Assembly (NCBI GenBank): GCA_947579665.1
Contig: OX388345.1
Span: 56,969,454 to 57,033,453 of the forward strand
DNA length: 64,000 nt
Direction: 5' to 3'
Origin: Sympetrum striolatum
Lineage: Eukaryota; Arthropoda; Insecta; Odonata; Libellulidae
The first letter of the stretch is position 1. Every line of letters starts with the position of its first letter. This document shows positions 45,536 through 56,742 of this stretch, piece after piece. The translations under genes were made by a program, and so were the position numbers. Under the pieces are notes generated by a model that made no database searches, was not told the origin of the DNA, and saw only the letters and a program-made list of their open reading frames with translations.

Positions 45536-47879
45536 TTAAAATTTGAAAGTGCATTTACGAAATTATTTAAAAGTTGAGGATAATTTTAACGAAGTACACA
45601 ATAATACTTATCTCCTAAAAAATCCGTAATGTTTTCGAGGCTTCTATAGTGTTTAAACCATGATGAAGTTATACCTAGAAGAAGTTTACTGACAGTATGA
45701 TTCGTTAATTAATAAATATAATACCCAGCATGCGAAAAATCGTTATGAATCGTCGTTCTTTAAGAAAACTAAAATTTCACCAACTGCAACGTCCATAAAT
45801 AATTTGAGCGGAAAGGAACAAAGCATTCACAATAGCCAATTAGTGAATAAAGAGTTCAGTATGCTTCGACCCCATTCTTTTGTGCAGGTGCATTGCACAA
45901 TAACCCTACGTGATCTTCCACACGATCACCGCATTCATTTCGCTCTCTATCGCAATGCGGACTCTTGTGCGAACTACTTCCAACTCTCCCATACACTCCC
46001 ATCGATAGACCTCCTTCGTTTTTAGCCTTGGTCTTGATCTTTCATTTCCTCTCGTTTCTCAACGAAAGATACGGGATACCTTGAGCTTAGGACTTCCTTA
46101 TTTGACTAACCCATTTTTGAGATTACTTGAAGACTTTTCACGGCCTTCCAGTCTCCTCTCGACTGTTCAAAGGATATCTTTCTGTGTTATTCCGACTTTC
46201 ATAACCAAAGTTGAGAAAAGCCCAGGCCTTTGTATTTGAACGTTTCTCGACTTAGAACGACGCCTCTTCCTGGCTTTATTTGTTATTCCTGTTTGCCTTT
46301 TTGAATGATAAGATGTTAACATTCTGCCCACGGACTCTTTAGGGTGTTCTTCAGTGTCTTACGACGTTCAAAATGGCTTTAGATTGAAATGTGAGGGTCA
46401 AATCCAAAGCGGCTTCCCTTTACATAGAGCAATTCATAATTAACAAGATCATAATCAAGTTTGCAAATTATCCGTAAAAAGAGAGTTAATTTTCTCATTG
46501 TCACATTCCGACTAAGGTTTTTATTAGAACATTATGCGAGTTAAAACAAAAAAATATACATAAAACACACTTAAATCATAAAAAATCAGTTATTGTGTAA
46601 TTATATAATTATTTTCGGAAATAAAATCTTTCAGAGGTGAAAATAAAATTATTAATAGAGCTAGAGCCATTATTTCTGTCGCATAAACATGCAATTCGAG
46701 GAAAGAAAGAGAAGAAGCATTTACTAAATTACCATTTTTTTCTGTTTATTTGTATCATCTTCCTTTAGTAAAATATAATATCAGATTTGAAACTGATCAG
46801 CAATTAAGTTCTTCTCCGAGAGCGGTTTTTATAATTAAAAGAATTATAACAAACTATGTGTTGGTAAATGTAGTATGAGTAAATGGCCTGGTTCAAAAGA
46901 TATTTGCAGGCGAGGTAAATTTGAATTAGAAGATTAAAATGTACTGTCCATTGAATAGAAAAAGGTATTATGATATTACCGAAAACCTAAGGTTATAACA
47001 CCAGTCATATTTAATATGCTGGTAAAAAAACCTCGTGATTTAAAGGCACACACGTTTTATAATTTTTCCATCGGGTAAGTTTGTCTGATCGTTTATATTA
47101 AATTATCTTAAAACTCATAAATATAATATTTAAAAATTGCCCGTGATTTAAGATGTTCTTCAAAATATTACTCTTACATAAATAAAAATGAAACAGAAAT
47201 TCAGCCTCGATCCCTAGTTCATATCTCTCAAAGACATTTCTTTGCTTACCTGTTAGTTAAACTCGTTCGCTAAAGATTACAGCAAGGACGAATGATATCA
47301 TTCAAAAGTCGTTAACTAACTGAATATCACAGTTTCCTTGTTCTGCGAATTTGCATATTTATGTAAATATCTGGAAGCTTAAGATCTTCTGTCGGCCATC
47401 AGCTCAACCTTAGATTCTCAGACTTAGGTATTTAGCCTCTATTAAACATATAACCCCGAGGTCTCGGTGACACCATTAAGGAAACCGAGTTCATTAGCAT
47501 TTCTCATCGGAATCTGTTGATAACTCTTACGTAAATAGAAGCGCACCGGTGTATTCTACTCTCTTCTGAAAGCGAAAGTCTAAGTAGATGATAAACGAAG
47601 ATTGAGGCTTACAATTATATCTACACACTATTTTCACTTATTCTCTCATTGTGTATTTTAGATACACCGAACGAATTTCCACGAATGGAAATACTACAGT
47701 AAATAATATTTTATTATTCTTAAAAATGCACTTCATCTATTTATGTATTTATCCTGAAATCCGCATTTCCTTATGCGGCAGGAGACTTATGCACTCTATT
47801 TCTATAAATGGTTAACTTACTTTCGTGTATCTTCCGCGGAAAAGATGAATTTTTAAAGCGACTCGTTTTAGTAACTATT
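45536..47879. other. No gene seen
   Basis: AT-rich, short ORFs only. A mildly CpG-richer patch lies near 45890-46280. Confidence 0.45.
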
Positions 47880-48190
47880 TCCCTGATATTTCTACCAGTG
47901 AACAGCCAACATAACAAGGAGAATTCATAATATCGGCTACATCCACTGAAAATGCACTTTCTCTGAATTTATTAAGTAAGTTAAGTCTTTTTTTAACATC
48001 TTCGATCTTATAAAGATTCATAACCCCATATCCTTATGAATCTGAGTAATGCTCGGTTCTTTGCCGAAGCAATTCTTTACGAAGTGTATGGTCATTCGTT
48101 GTACTTTCTCCAATTCACGAATTCAACTCTTTTCAATAGGGTCCCATGCATTACTTGCATACTCTAAGTGAGGCCAAACTAAGGAAAAAT
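47880..48190 (-). pseudogene. Decayed reverse-transcriptase C-terminal fragment, second copy
   Basis: A single minus-strand frame with two stops gives LVWPHLEYASNAWDP, IRELEKVQRMTIHFVKNCFG, KEPSITQIHKDMG and then KKRLNLLNKFRESAFS. LVRP.LEYAS..WDP and E..QR.....KNC are signature blocks of the RT C-terminal region in CR1/jockey-superfamily elements. It aligns with the fragment at 14640-15260 (EKVQRKGILLAKNCYDEA, RLIQRINLLNNFR), so both come from one group of old elements. The catalytic domain is missing on the upstream side. No start or intact ORF remains. Confidence 0.8.
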
Positions 48191-50224
48191 AACATTAAGA
48201 AGATAACTACTGAACATTTTCTACATTAAAATCGTACATTAATCATAAATTAAACATATAATACATTACATTATTAAACTACATTAATTGATAGTCATCG
48301 CATCATTTCATAATTCTATCTTAACCTTTGGATAAGGTAAATCTCTCTTCTATATTAAAGTAACGCATAGTATTTGTCTTTAGATTGGGGGCTCAATATG
48401 CGTCTCTTAATCGACTTAGATAAGGTTCTGAATTTAAAAGGTTTGCTAGTTCAAATCGTTGCTCTCATTCTTATTTTCACCCTTTCAGACCTGAATTACT
48501 TCTTTAAAGAAAAAATTATTTTTTTATTAAGAGGATGTTTCCGTTATTTAAAAACAAAAACAAAAAACAACAAAAACTTATTAAGAGACTCCTTTGATAT
48601 AGGATTGACATAATACTAAATTAAAAGAAGCAAAACCATAAAAATAAATATTCAATCAACATGAATAATATATAATAAAAACTGAAAACGATGTCCAATA
48701 TATTGCACGTAGGGTCAGAAAGGGTCGATTCCTGTATTAATTTCTCACCCGCAAAGAAACAACTGTTTTAAGAGAAAGCGGGCTTATATATACCTGAGGT
48801 TTAACTTAGCCTCATATTCCATATAGTTGGCATTTATTTTGGTTGTCGTTATATCATTGTATCATACAGGGGAAATTACCGGGAAATTTCAGTATTTAAC
48901 AAACATTCAGTTTTCCACCAATTCTACGATTGTGAGGCATCTGCTCAATTTTCCCAAGAGGTTCAAAGAGCTATTTAAGACATTTTCTCCTCGATAGAGG
49001 ATTCCTCCTTAATACTGTTACCACTATTCTAAAACTGGCATTTTTCAAATCATAAATATATATTACTACCCCCATTACGAAAATAAATTACAGGAGATAC
49101 GTTGATGGAAGTGAAACGATCATATCCAGTGAAATTCTCTTTCCTTATTGAACCATTTGTATGCAGGGCATCATTATGTTTTTTTATAATCTAAATATGG
49201 GTCTCTAAACTCTTACCATACTCCCCGAACTCTCTTAGAATCCATATCAGATCACGGTCGCCTTATTGTTTCGGAAGTGAAAGTAGGAACAACGAATTTC
49301 AAGGTGCCTCAGATCACCCACACGTCAGATGATGAAAGAGATCAGTCAGCGTCGACCTTGAGTAGAGCACGAATTCATCTACGATGCCCCATTTGGGCAC
49401 GAAACGATCATACGAAATGAGTCGGGTGATTTCGCTCCCAAGATGATGAATTGGTAAAGAACAGCCCTTCAAATTATACTACGCATTGATTATACTAGAA
49501 CGCTGATACAGAAGTAACCTTCGACATTTAGGCCAATGAATGGACACGCAGGATATACTAGAGACGATCACTGTCTGAGAATACATTGTAGAACAAGCTA
49601 CATTCCCATAATTTTGCATTTGGCTCAACTTTAAATTTTCATATTCTATTCTTGCGAGGTTTTTCAGCTCTTTACAAGTCCTAAGTTAAAATAACATTAT
49701 GATTCTACCAGAGATTTTATATTTAAAAAATATTTATAAACGGAACTATTAGAAAAACTTGAAACCATCATAACCGCATAATCCGTTTAAATATATGAGA
49801 GAACACAAAGGATATGAATAAAATATGAGTTAGCGTAAGACTATGACCTCCTTTGCATATTTATATCTACTATGTATGCCAAAATGTAAAAATAACAATG
49901 ACAAAATGTGGTCAGGAATGATTTCAAAACTCGATAGTTTTTCTAATCTAATAAACTTCATTTTACAACCTTTGCTTGAATATAAGGTACTTGTGAGACT
50001 TCGAGGAAATCTAAAAAATATGCAATACTGGATTTCCATAAATCCTCGTGATACTTAAATTTAGAAAATAGTAATCAAATAATGAATGTACAATTCGATG
50101 GTAATTGAAAAAATCAAACTCATTGATCACTTCAAAATCACCACAATAAGATCGTAATATTTTGAATAATCTCTAGTCACAAAAATAAGATATGAAAATA
50201 ATAATGCTTTCATGTAACTTACGA
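48191..50224. other. No gene seen
   Basis: AT-rich. Two antisense ORFs at 49830-50058 overlap and are not recognised. Confidence 0.45.
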
Positions 50225-50225
50225 T

Positions 50226-50335
50226 ACATCCCGATGCCTTGCGTCCAAGGATCCGTAAGAGCCAGAAACTCTCCTCTAGGAGGTATAGATGGGAGCTCCT
50301 GATGCCAGTTGCCTTCGCCATTGGCGGTTCTTCGT
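50226..50335 (-). other. Candidate small first coding exon (unproven)
   Basis: On the minus strand an ATG in a good context (CGCCAATGGCG, near 50323) opens MAKATGIRSSHLYLLEE and so on for about 33 codons up to ATCGTAAGT, a strong 5' splice-donor match (near 50220). The segment is richer in GC and CpG than its AT-rich flanks. The frame continues past the donor only into AT-rich sequence. No homology is recognised and I could not locate a following exon, so this may equally be a chance islet. Confidence 0.25.
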
Positions 50336-50351
50336 TGCTGGAAGCATTCAA

Positions 50352-52692
50352 TAATTATTCAAATAACTCTTATATCTGTAGTGATGCCGATCAATAGAAG
50401 TTCATGCTCGAGAGTCTTCGCTTATCTTCGGTCCCATCTAAAGAAAATTAAAATCGATTCACACAGAATTTATAGCTTTTTAATCTAATCGTTACTGTAC
50501 TGAATGTCATAAAGAAGCAAATGGAAAACATTTAAAGCAAAAGTAAAATCAAGACGCGGTCTCTGATTGGCTAGTTGATACGAGAAAGTAAATTATGATC
50601 ATTTTCTATAGATCATGAATATTCTCCATTTAGTGGTATCTTAAGAATCGATTTCCAGCATATAGGGAAAATGAGCTGCCTCCAATTATTATAATCTGGC
50701 TGAGATTATGTTAGCGCATAGCCTCCGGAGGAGGAAGATGCTTCGATAAACGAGGACAGAAACAGGTGATAGGGCAACCTAATAGGCGTGTTTTAATATT
50801 TGAATTTGAATAAGCAATTGAGTAAGAGAGATGAAAGATAATGGAAAATGCAAATTAAGGATCGGCAGCGATTAGGGGAAGTTTGAAAATGAAAGCGCAT
50901 GAGAGGAAAAGAGAAAAGTGATGTAACCTGTAAATGATTCAAAAGAACGGAGATAATTTAATAACATTCATTCATTTCAGCTTAACTTAGCACGCTCTAT
51001 GGTAGTGAATGAAGTTTCGTGATTTAAATTTCATTAATCTAAAGTTTACTTACTGTAAATTTCTTCATCTGATGAGATATCTATTATTCTACAGATTTTA
51101 ATAATTGATGTTTTTATCAACAATACACTCTACCATCATATTACACACATACATGCATACTACAGTATTAGTTATCTTAATTTCTTACAGTTCTGTATCT
51201 TCATACCTAAGGTTTAGTTGGAAGAACGGAGTTACCTATGCATTCAAGCTTTTGGAATGAAAATGAGATGTGTATTGGTATATAAACGGCAGATTAGAAG
51301 TTTCGGTTCACTTTTATTTTAACGAGTGATATTCTCTGACCATAACCACTGTCAGCCGCATAGATTTCTCAAATAATAATTTGATCACCGAAGCAAATAT
51401 CATATTTTCTTAAATTTTGGGCCATTCGCCCCCTTTTTCGTGGATGCACTCGCGAGTAGCCAGATGAAAAAGATAATGCAGGATATAATATAAATTAGGA
51501 CCTAGATCCGCAACCCTAAAACTCTCCTCTCAAGTGCACTCACATTCAGTAGAATATTTCCGTAAACTTTCCCCTTATATAACAGTCGTTATGTTTGAAA
51601 TTTGGATAATTTCAAATGTTTCAAACGATGAGGAATGAGACAAAAATATCGCGTCCTCGGGCAACTGGACTGCTCGTAGTTTGCGATCCATTGCATTTTC
51701 TTCATCTTTCCCTTTTAAGGCTATACGTATCCGAAGCTGAAAACCGCTAAGAAAGATTCGGAATAGAAGAAGAAAGTAAATAATTTAAGAAATATCCTAC
51801 ACCATCATAGGTAGCAAAAAGTCAGAGGAGTCAGCTATCATACTTAAAGTAACCTAAAAAGTGAGATGACGAAACAGATAGACTTGAATAAAGGACCTAG
51901 AGATAGAAGATTGGATAGAGGAAGAAGATGGATGATGAAAGATAATCAGAAAATTCCTCCATTAGATAGAACCAGTAGCTACATAAAAAAGAAATTCTTA
52001 TTTCCCAGACGTCAAAGAGGCGCCAAAAATGCGATTACCAGCGATTTGATGGAGAGTAAGGCGGAAAAATTGTTAGCTGTCACATAGTTTTGATGAATCA
52101 AATAGATAGACATTAAGCGTCCATAAATTCTGTCAAATCTTCAAGGACATTACGTAACATTTACTTTCTTTCTGAACAAAAGGCAGGATCGTAGGCTTCG
52201 AAATGTATTTAAAGAAATTATTTTGATTAGAATTAAACTGAGGATGATGATGACACCACATACAATCAAGTAAAACTTTAAGTGTGTGAAGTTCCCTTAC
52301 TTTCCAAATTAAGTGTTTAATGTGCAAATATGTATCATTTAAAATAGAAAGTATATAACTACTACATAGGAAAATTTTGTAGAAAACGTTCTCAAAAAGT
52401 AAAACTCTTAGCTTTCTTTGAAGAAGGGAGAATAGTTCAAATTTTTCAGATAAAAAATGCCTTTTCTTAGTTATATTAGTAATTGTGCTGGTTTATCTAT
52501 TTTAAGAATGTTAAACATTTCTTAAATAAAATGTAAGAAATGAAACAAATTTTTTCAAAATAAGAAACCCTATGCTAAAAAAATTATCACGGTTAGTGTT
52601 AATTTCAGTTATTTTTTGGCACGATAAGTTTAGCTAATGTTGTCCACCAAAATCCACACCAAAATAAGCACTTAAAGTCTCTATTTCTTTCC
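50352..52692. other. No gene seen
   Basis: AT-rich to purine-rich intergenic sequence. The 73-codon plus frame at 51866-52087 (Lys/Arg-rich) reflects purine bias. Confidence 0.4.
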
Positions 52693-52696
52693 GTAC

Positions 52697-52724
<28 letters not shown>
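52697..52724. repeat. Tetranucleotide tail of the retrotransposon
   Basis: Seven ATTT units on the plus strand are (AAAT)7 in the sense of the element. Short tandem tails rather than poly(A) are common in CR1/L2-group elements. Confidence 0.85.
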
Positions 52725-52727
<3 letters not shown>

Positions 52728-52737
52728 CCTTTATTGG

Positions 52738-52778
52738 CGAGGTTAGGCCCAAGTGGGCCTCTCTTCCACCTAACCTCG
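52738..52778 (-). promoter_or_regulatory. Nested 3'-terminal hairpin of the retrotransposon
   Basis: CGAGGTTAGG (52738-52747) pairs with CCTAACCTCG (52769-52778). Inside it, AGGCCC (52745-52750) pairs with GGGCCT (52755-52760) around a four-base loop. The two stems overlap by a few bases, so they may be alternatives or partly stacked. It sits about 14 bp from the tail, where RT would recognise the RNA. The related 3' end at 9911-10020 keeps the inner hairpin with different bases. Confidence 0.6.
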
Positions 52779-53265
52779 TATGTCGTCATAATATGAATAA
52801 TTATAAATTAAATTATAACAAAAGACAGAGTAGATTGTGGGGAAAAATCTTTGCAACTGAAGGTTGCTAAAGAAAAACCCACGTTACGGGAAAACACCCA
52901 CAGAGAAGGGGGGTGAAAAAAACCCGCGAAAACACAGTAAAAATGACAATTAAATACAGACACTAATAAAATTACATACAGAATATACATAAATCAATGA
53001 ATTTACAGAAGAAAATAAAAATATTATTAATTTCCTACTAAATAGTATTTGTCAGAGAAAAATAATAAATAAATAAAGGTCAGCCAGCGGCGTCCGTCCA
53101 CTTTTTCAAATTTATCTCAGCAGAAAGAGGGTGAGATGAACCTGAAAATGAAGAGAGAAATAAAGGGTAGATGAGATGTATACATAGCTATTCAGATTTG
53201 AAAAAAAACACAAAGGAAGAGTATTGATTGGGTGTAACGACGATTTGAAGGAATGATGGAAAGAG

Positions 53266-56200
53266 CTAAGTAGGTATTTGTTGTTCTGACCGATAGAGTT
53301 TTTCAAAGATCTCGCGTTTAAATGAAAAGAAAGATGATTGTATTAATTTTGGTTGAGCAACTTCATTCCAGTATTTTGCTCCGATGACAAGGAGAGATTT
53401 ACTGCAAATTTCGGTTCTATGAATTGGTATCATGAGTTTGCCAGTGGGACGAGTTCCTAGTCCTTGCGTGTTGTTCAGTATAGTAAAGTAATTATCGAGG
53501 TACCTGGGGCAACATTCATTGAGAACTTTATACACGAGATTAAGAGTGTGAAGTTTTCTTCTTGACTGTGGACGAAGCCACTTTAATTCTTTTAAAAGTG
53601 GGGAAACATGATCAAATTTTTTGGCGTTGAAGATAAATTTGACCGCATGATTAAAAGCTCTGTCTAATTTAATGGTGACCGTTTTGTTTGCTTCATTCAT
53701 TAGTGTGTCACAATAATCAAAGATAGGAAAAATTAACGCTTGAACAAGTAATTTTTTCAGCTTAAATGGTAAAATATACTGCAATCGTTTCATATTTTGA
53801 AGAGTTGAATATGATTTCCTGCAGACTTCCGCTACTTGAGGAACCCAAGTAAAGGATTGATCTAAAAGTATTCCTAGATTCTTTACAGATGAGCTGAAAT
53901 CGATTTCAATGTTGTCAATTTTTACTTTGGGTAGTGTAAGAGTGTTGATGTTTCTCAGTATCTTGGGATAGCCAAATATTATACTCTGAGATTTACTTGG
54001 ATTGATTTTAAGCGCCAATGAGTTAAGCCATGAGTGTAGGAGGGTGATATCATTATTAATTAGGTGGATGGCTTCAATAGAGTTTTGCGGTTCCGACGAT
54101 AGATATATTTGTAGATCATCGGCGTATAGGTGGTAAGAAACGTGTTTCAAGTAAGAGGACAGATTTTGGAGGTAAAGAGAAAATAACAAAGGCCCGAGAA
54201 TAGAGCCCTGCGGAACGCCATGATTGTTTATTATTACAGAAGAGTATATATTGTTAGCGAAGCACGTTTGGGATCTATTTGTAAGATATGAAGAAAACCA
54301 TGATAAGGTGGAGGGAGAGAGGTTAAATATCCTTAGTTTGGCAAGGAGTAAATCAATCTGTACTGAGTCAAAAGCTTTGCTGAGGTCAATTAGGGCAAGA
54401 AAAGTGATTTTCTTTTTGTCCATTGCGATCCTTATGTCATCAGTGACTTTAGTAAGTGCCGTAGAAGTACTGTGGTGGCGTCTAAAACCAGACTGGTAAG
54501 GATCGAAGAGATTATTCTCGGTCAAAAACCTTGAAAATTGAATATGTACTAGGCGTTCGAGACTCTTGGATAATGATGGAAGAATACTTATTGGGCGGAA
54601 GTCGTTCAAATCGGATGGAGTACTCTTTTTAGGAATAGGATGTATGACAGATGTTTTCCATTGTGAAGGAAAGATTCCGTGAGAAAGGGAGAAATTAAAA
54701 ATATGTGTTATGTGGGGGAGAAAGGCATAGAGAATTTTATGGATGAACTGGATCGGAATACCATCCATGCCTGTAGCTGAGGATTTGATGGCCAAGAGAG
54801 ATTTTTTAACTTCACTGGAGGACACTGGCTTAAATTTGAATTCAGAATTAGTTAGAGGTGTTTGAGTAGTTATGGACAACAGCGACTTTCGGAATTCATC
54901 GGGTGTTAATTTCGTGAAGTTGTCAACAAAATGTTTGTTCATACTATCAGAGCTTAAGTTATGCGGGAATAAGTATTTAGATTTACCAACACCTAGCTTC
55001 GATAATCCTTTCCATAAGGACTTGCCAGAGGAATGTTTAAGGAGTTCATCTGCAAATTTAGTTTTGGCTTTTTTAATTGAACTTTTTACTTTATTTCGAA
55101 AATATTTGAATCTCTCATAATCCGTAATTAGTTTGGATCGTTTATATTGATTTAGAAGTTTGTCTCTATGTCGCATTAAAGACAGAATTGACTCACTTAT
55201 CCACGGAGTAGGTTGATTTTTTACGCGTCTGGTTTTAAGAGGAGCATGCTCGTTAATTAATTCACTGAAAAAAGTATTAAGCATTTCAACCTTTCCGTCT
55301 AAATCGTTAATAAGGAAAATATTATCAAGCGGGAGTTGCGAAATCGAATGATATAAAGCTCTTAAGTCTATATTATTTAAGTTACGGTAAGTTATTATTT
55401 TTGGCGATGTCCTTTTCGAGCGTGTTGCGTAGTTGATATATAAGAGATCGTGCGCCGAAATACCGGGTGCTGATAATTGCCCATGATTTAAGACTTTACT
55501 CCGATTGCTTACGAGGATCAGATCCAATAATGTGGCAGAGTGGTTAGTGAAGAACGTTGGATTTAAAGGGAGAATATCAAAGTTCAAGGAATTGAATACA
55601 GATCTCAATTGATTCGATTCGGAACTATCAACACAGAGGTTTGTGTTGAGGTCTCCCATAATTATAACATCATCGTAAAGATGTAAGAGTTCAGACAAAG
55701 CGTCTTCTATGTCAGATAAAAATCCTATTTTTGGAGGCTTATAGATTATGCAGTAGAGCAGTTTTTTCTTTTTTAATCTAATTTCAAGCATGATATATTC
55801 GGGACGACCGCAATAGTTAGGTTGAGAGTGAGAGATTAATTTATATTGCAGGCCCTCTCTTATATATACACATACGCCGCCACCTCTTTTACCAATCCTA
55901 TCGTTTCTGATTAGGTTGAAGTTAGGAATGTTAACAATTGAAGAGGAAATATTGGGTTTTAACCATGACTCACTAACACCTATTAAATCGATACCGTCCA
56001 CAGTGCCTATAAGTTTAATTTCATCTAAGTGTGCGGGTATGCTTTGGGCGTTGATGTGCACTGCCATGAGAGATCTTCTGTGGAAAGAAGCTAAACGGTG
56101 GAGACTTTCTGGTGCTGAGTACTGATCGAAGTTGCGGTAAGAAGGAAGTATTTCAGAAGAGAAAGTGAGGGTAGAAGAGTTTGGGAAGAATGCACATGCA

Positions 56201-56343
56201 TTGGGATTCAATGAGTCATTGTAGTTTGCTGGGAAAAACTGAGTGGCAAGAGGACTCAGGTAAGAAGCGATGGGGGGTGAAACGAGTTGTTTTGAGCATT
56301 TCAAAGCATGACAAAGGGAATTCTGAGAATTGTGAGGGAGCAT
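53266..56343 (-). CDS. Retrotransposon ORF2: endonuclease/reverse transcriptase, 1025 aa
   Basis: Encodes the enzyme for target-primed reverse transcription. An APE-type endonuclease occupies about residues 92-300, with its catalytic set visible: N98 (HINAQS), E125 (VSESWL), Y201 (YKPP), D231 and N233 (GDLN), D274 (LLDLI) and H298-D299 (SAHD). The reverse transcriptase spans about 500-800, with TGMDGIP (524-530), NDFRPIS (580-586), D653 in ALIDLSKAFD, PQGSILGPLLF (711-721) and YADD (740-743). The C-terminal part has KNLGILLDQSFTW and a region ending in RR.L..L..VYKVLN. Start: an in-frame TAG lies 24 bp upstream of this ATG. Length fits CR1/L2-group ORF2. No stop or frameshift was seen. The Ser/Pro/Leu-rich first 90 residues are unusual, and the ORF is separated from ORF1 instead of overlapping it. 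Confidence 0.95.
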   Translation of the reverse strand: MLPHNSQNSLCHALKCSKQLVSPPIASYLSPLATQFFPANYNDSLNPNACAFFPNSSTLTFSSEILPSYRNFDQYSAPESLHRLASFHRRSLMAVHINAQSIPAHLDEIKLIGTVDGIDLIGVSESWLKPNISSSIVNIPNFNLIRNDRIGKRGGGVCVYIREGLQYKLISHSQPNYCGRPEYIMLEIRLKKKKLLYCIIYKPPKIGFLSDIEDALSELLHLYDDVIIMGDLNTNLCVDSSESNQLRSVFNSLNFDILPLNPTFFTNHSATLLDLILVSNRSKVLNHGQLSAPGISAHDLLYINYATRSKRTSPKIITYRNLNNIDLRALYHSISQLPLDNIFLINDLDGKVEMLNTFFSELINEHAPLKTRRVKNQPTPWISESILSLMRHRDKLLNQYKRSKLITDYERFKYFRNKVKSSIKKAKTKFADELLKHSSGKSLWKGLSKLGVGKSKYLFPHNLSSDSMNKHFVDNFTKLTPDEFRKSLLSITTQTPLTNSEFKFKPVSSSEVKKSLLAIKSSATGMDGIPIQFIHKILYAFLPHITHIFNFSLSHGIFPSQWKTSVIHPIPKKSTPSDLNDFRPISILPSLSKSLERLVHIQFSRFLTENNLFDPYQSGFRRHHSTSTALTKVTDDIRIAMDKKKITFLALIDLSKAFDSVQIDLLLAKLRIFNLSPSTLSWFSSYLTNRSQTCFANNIYSSVIINNHGVPQGSILGPLLFSLYLQNLSSYLKHVSYHLYADDLQIYLSSEPQNSIEAIHLINNDITLLHSWLNSLALKINPSKSQSIIFGYPKILRNINTLTLPKVKIDNIEIDFSSSVKNLGILLDQSFTWVPQVAEVCRKSYSTLQNMKRLQYILPFKLKKLLVQALIFPIFDYCDTLMNEANKTVTIKLDRAFNHAVKFIFNAKKFDHVSPLLKELKWLRPQSRRKLHTLNLVYKVLNECCPRYLDNYFTILNNTQGLGTRPTGKLMIPIHRTEICSKSLLVIGAKYWNEVAQPKLIQSSFFSFKREIFEKLYRSEQQIPT

Positions 56344-56742
56344 GATTACGCCAAGAAAGAATAACTAAGTCGAAAATAAATGAGAAACGAAACGAAAAAC
56401 CACTGGTTCAAAGAACAAGAAGCGTTAATCTAAAAGGAGCGTATGTAAAATATACTCAGGAGAATACGTCAAGGATGAACTTTACTATGCAGTAAACAAG
56501 GTATATTAACTAGATATAATAATAATAAATATATGGAAAATAAAAATAAAATAAGGAATACAAAAGTATATGAAAAAGAAGGGAAAGAGGTGAGAGGAAT
56601 GTAGAAAGTACTATTGACAATTTAAGGGAAAAGGGTAGAGAGAAGGTAGCGATGATTATGGGAATAAGAGAAAGAGAGAAAATGATAAAAGAGAGAGAGA
56701 AAAGTCCTCGGGAAAAAAAAAAAAGCCCTCAGAGCTTTTTAC
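56344..56742 (-). other. Inter-ORF spacer of the retrotransposon
   Basis: 399 bp without coding content between the ORF1 stop and ORF2 start. In the sense strand it is pyrimidine-rich in its first half. A small hairpin (AAAAAGC ... GCTTTTT) lies directly after the ORF1 stop, followed by a run of T. Many elements of this group have overlapping or abutting ORFs, so ORF2 translation across such a gap would need reinitiation or internal entry. Confidence 0.55.

Noticed and set aside
56341..56355. 15-base identity to the start of the lacZ-alpha region of common cloning vectors (CATGATTACGCCAAG)
   Set aside because: The match stops there, and the flanks are continuous with the retrotransposon ORF2 start and spacer. 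No other vector sequence is seen. A chance match is more likely than contamination.
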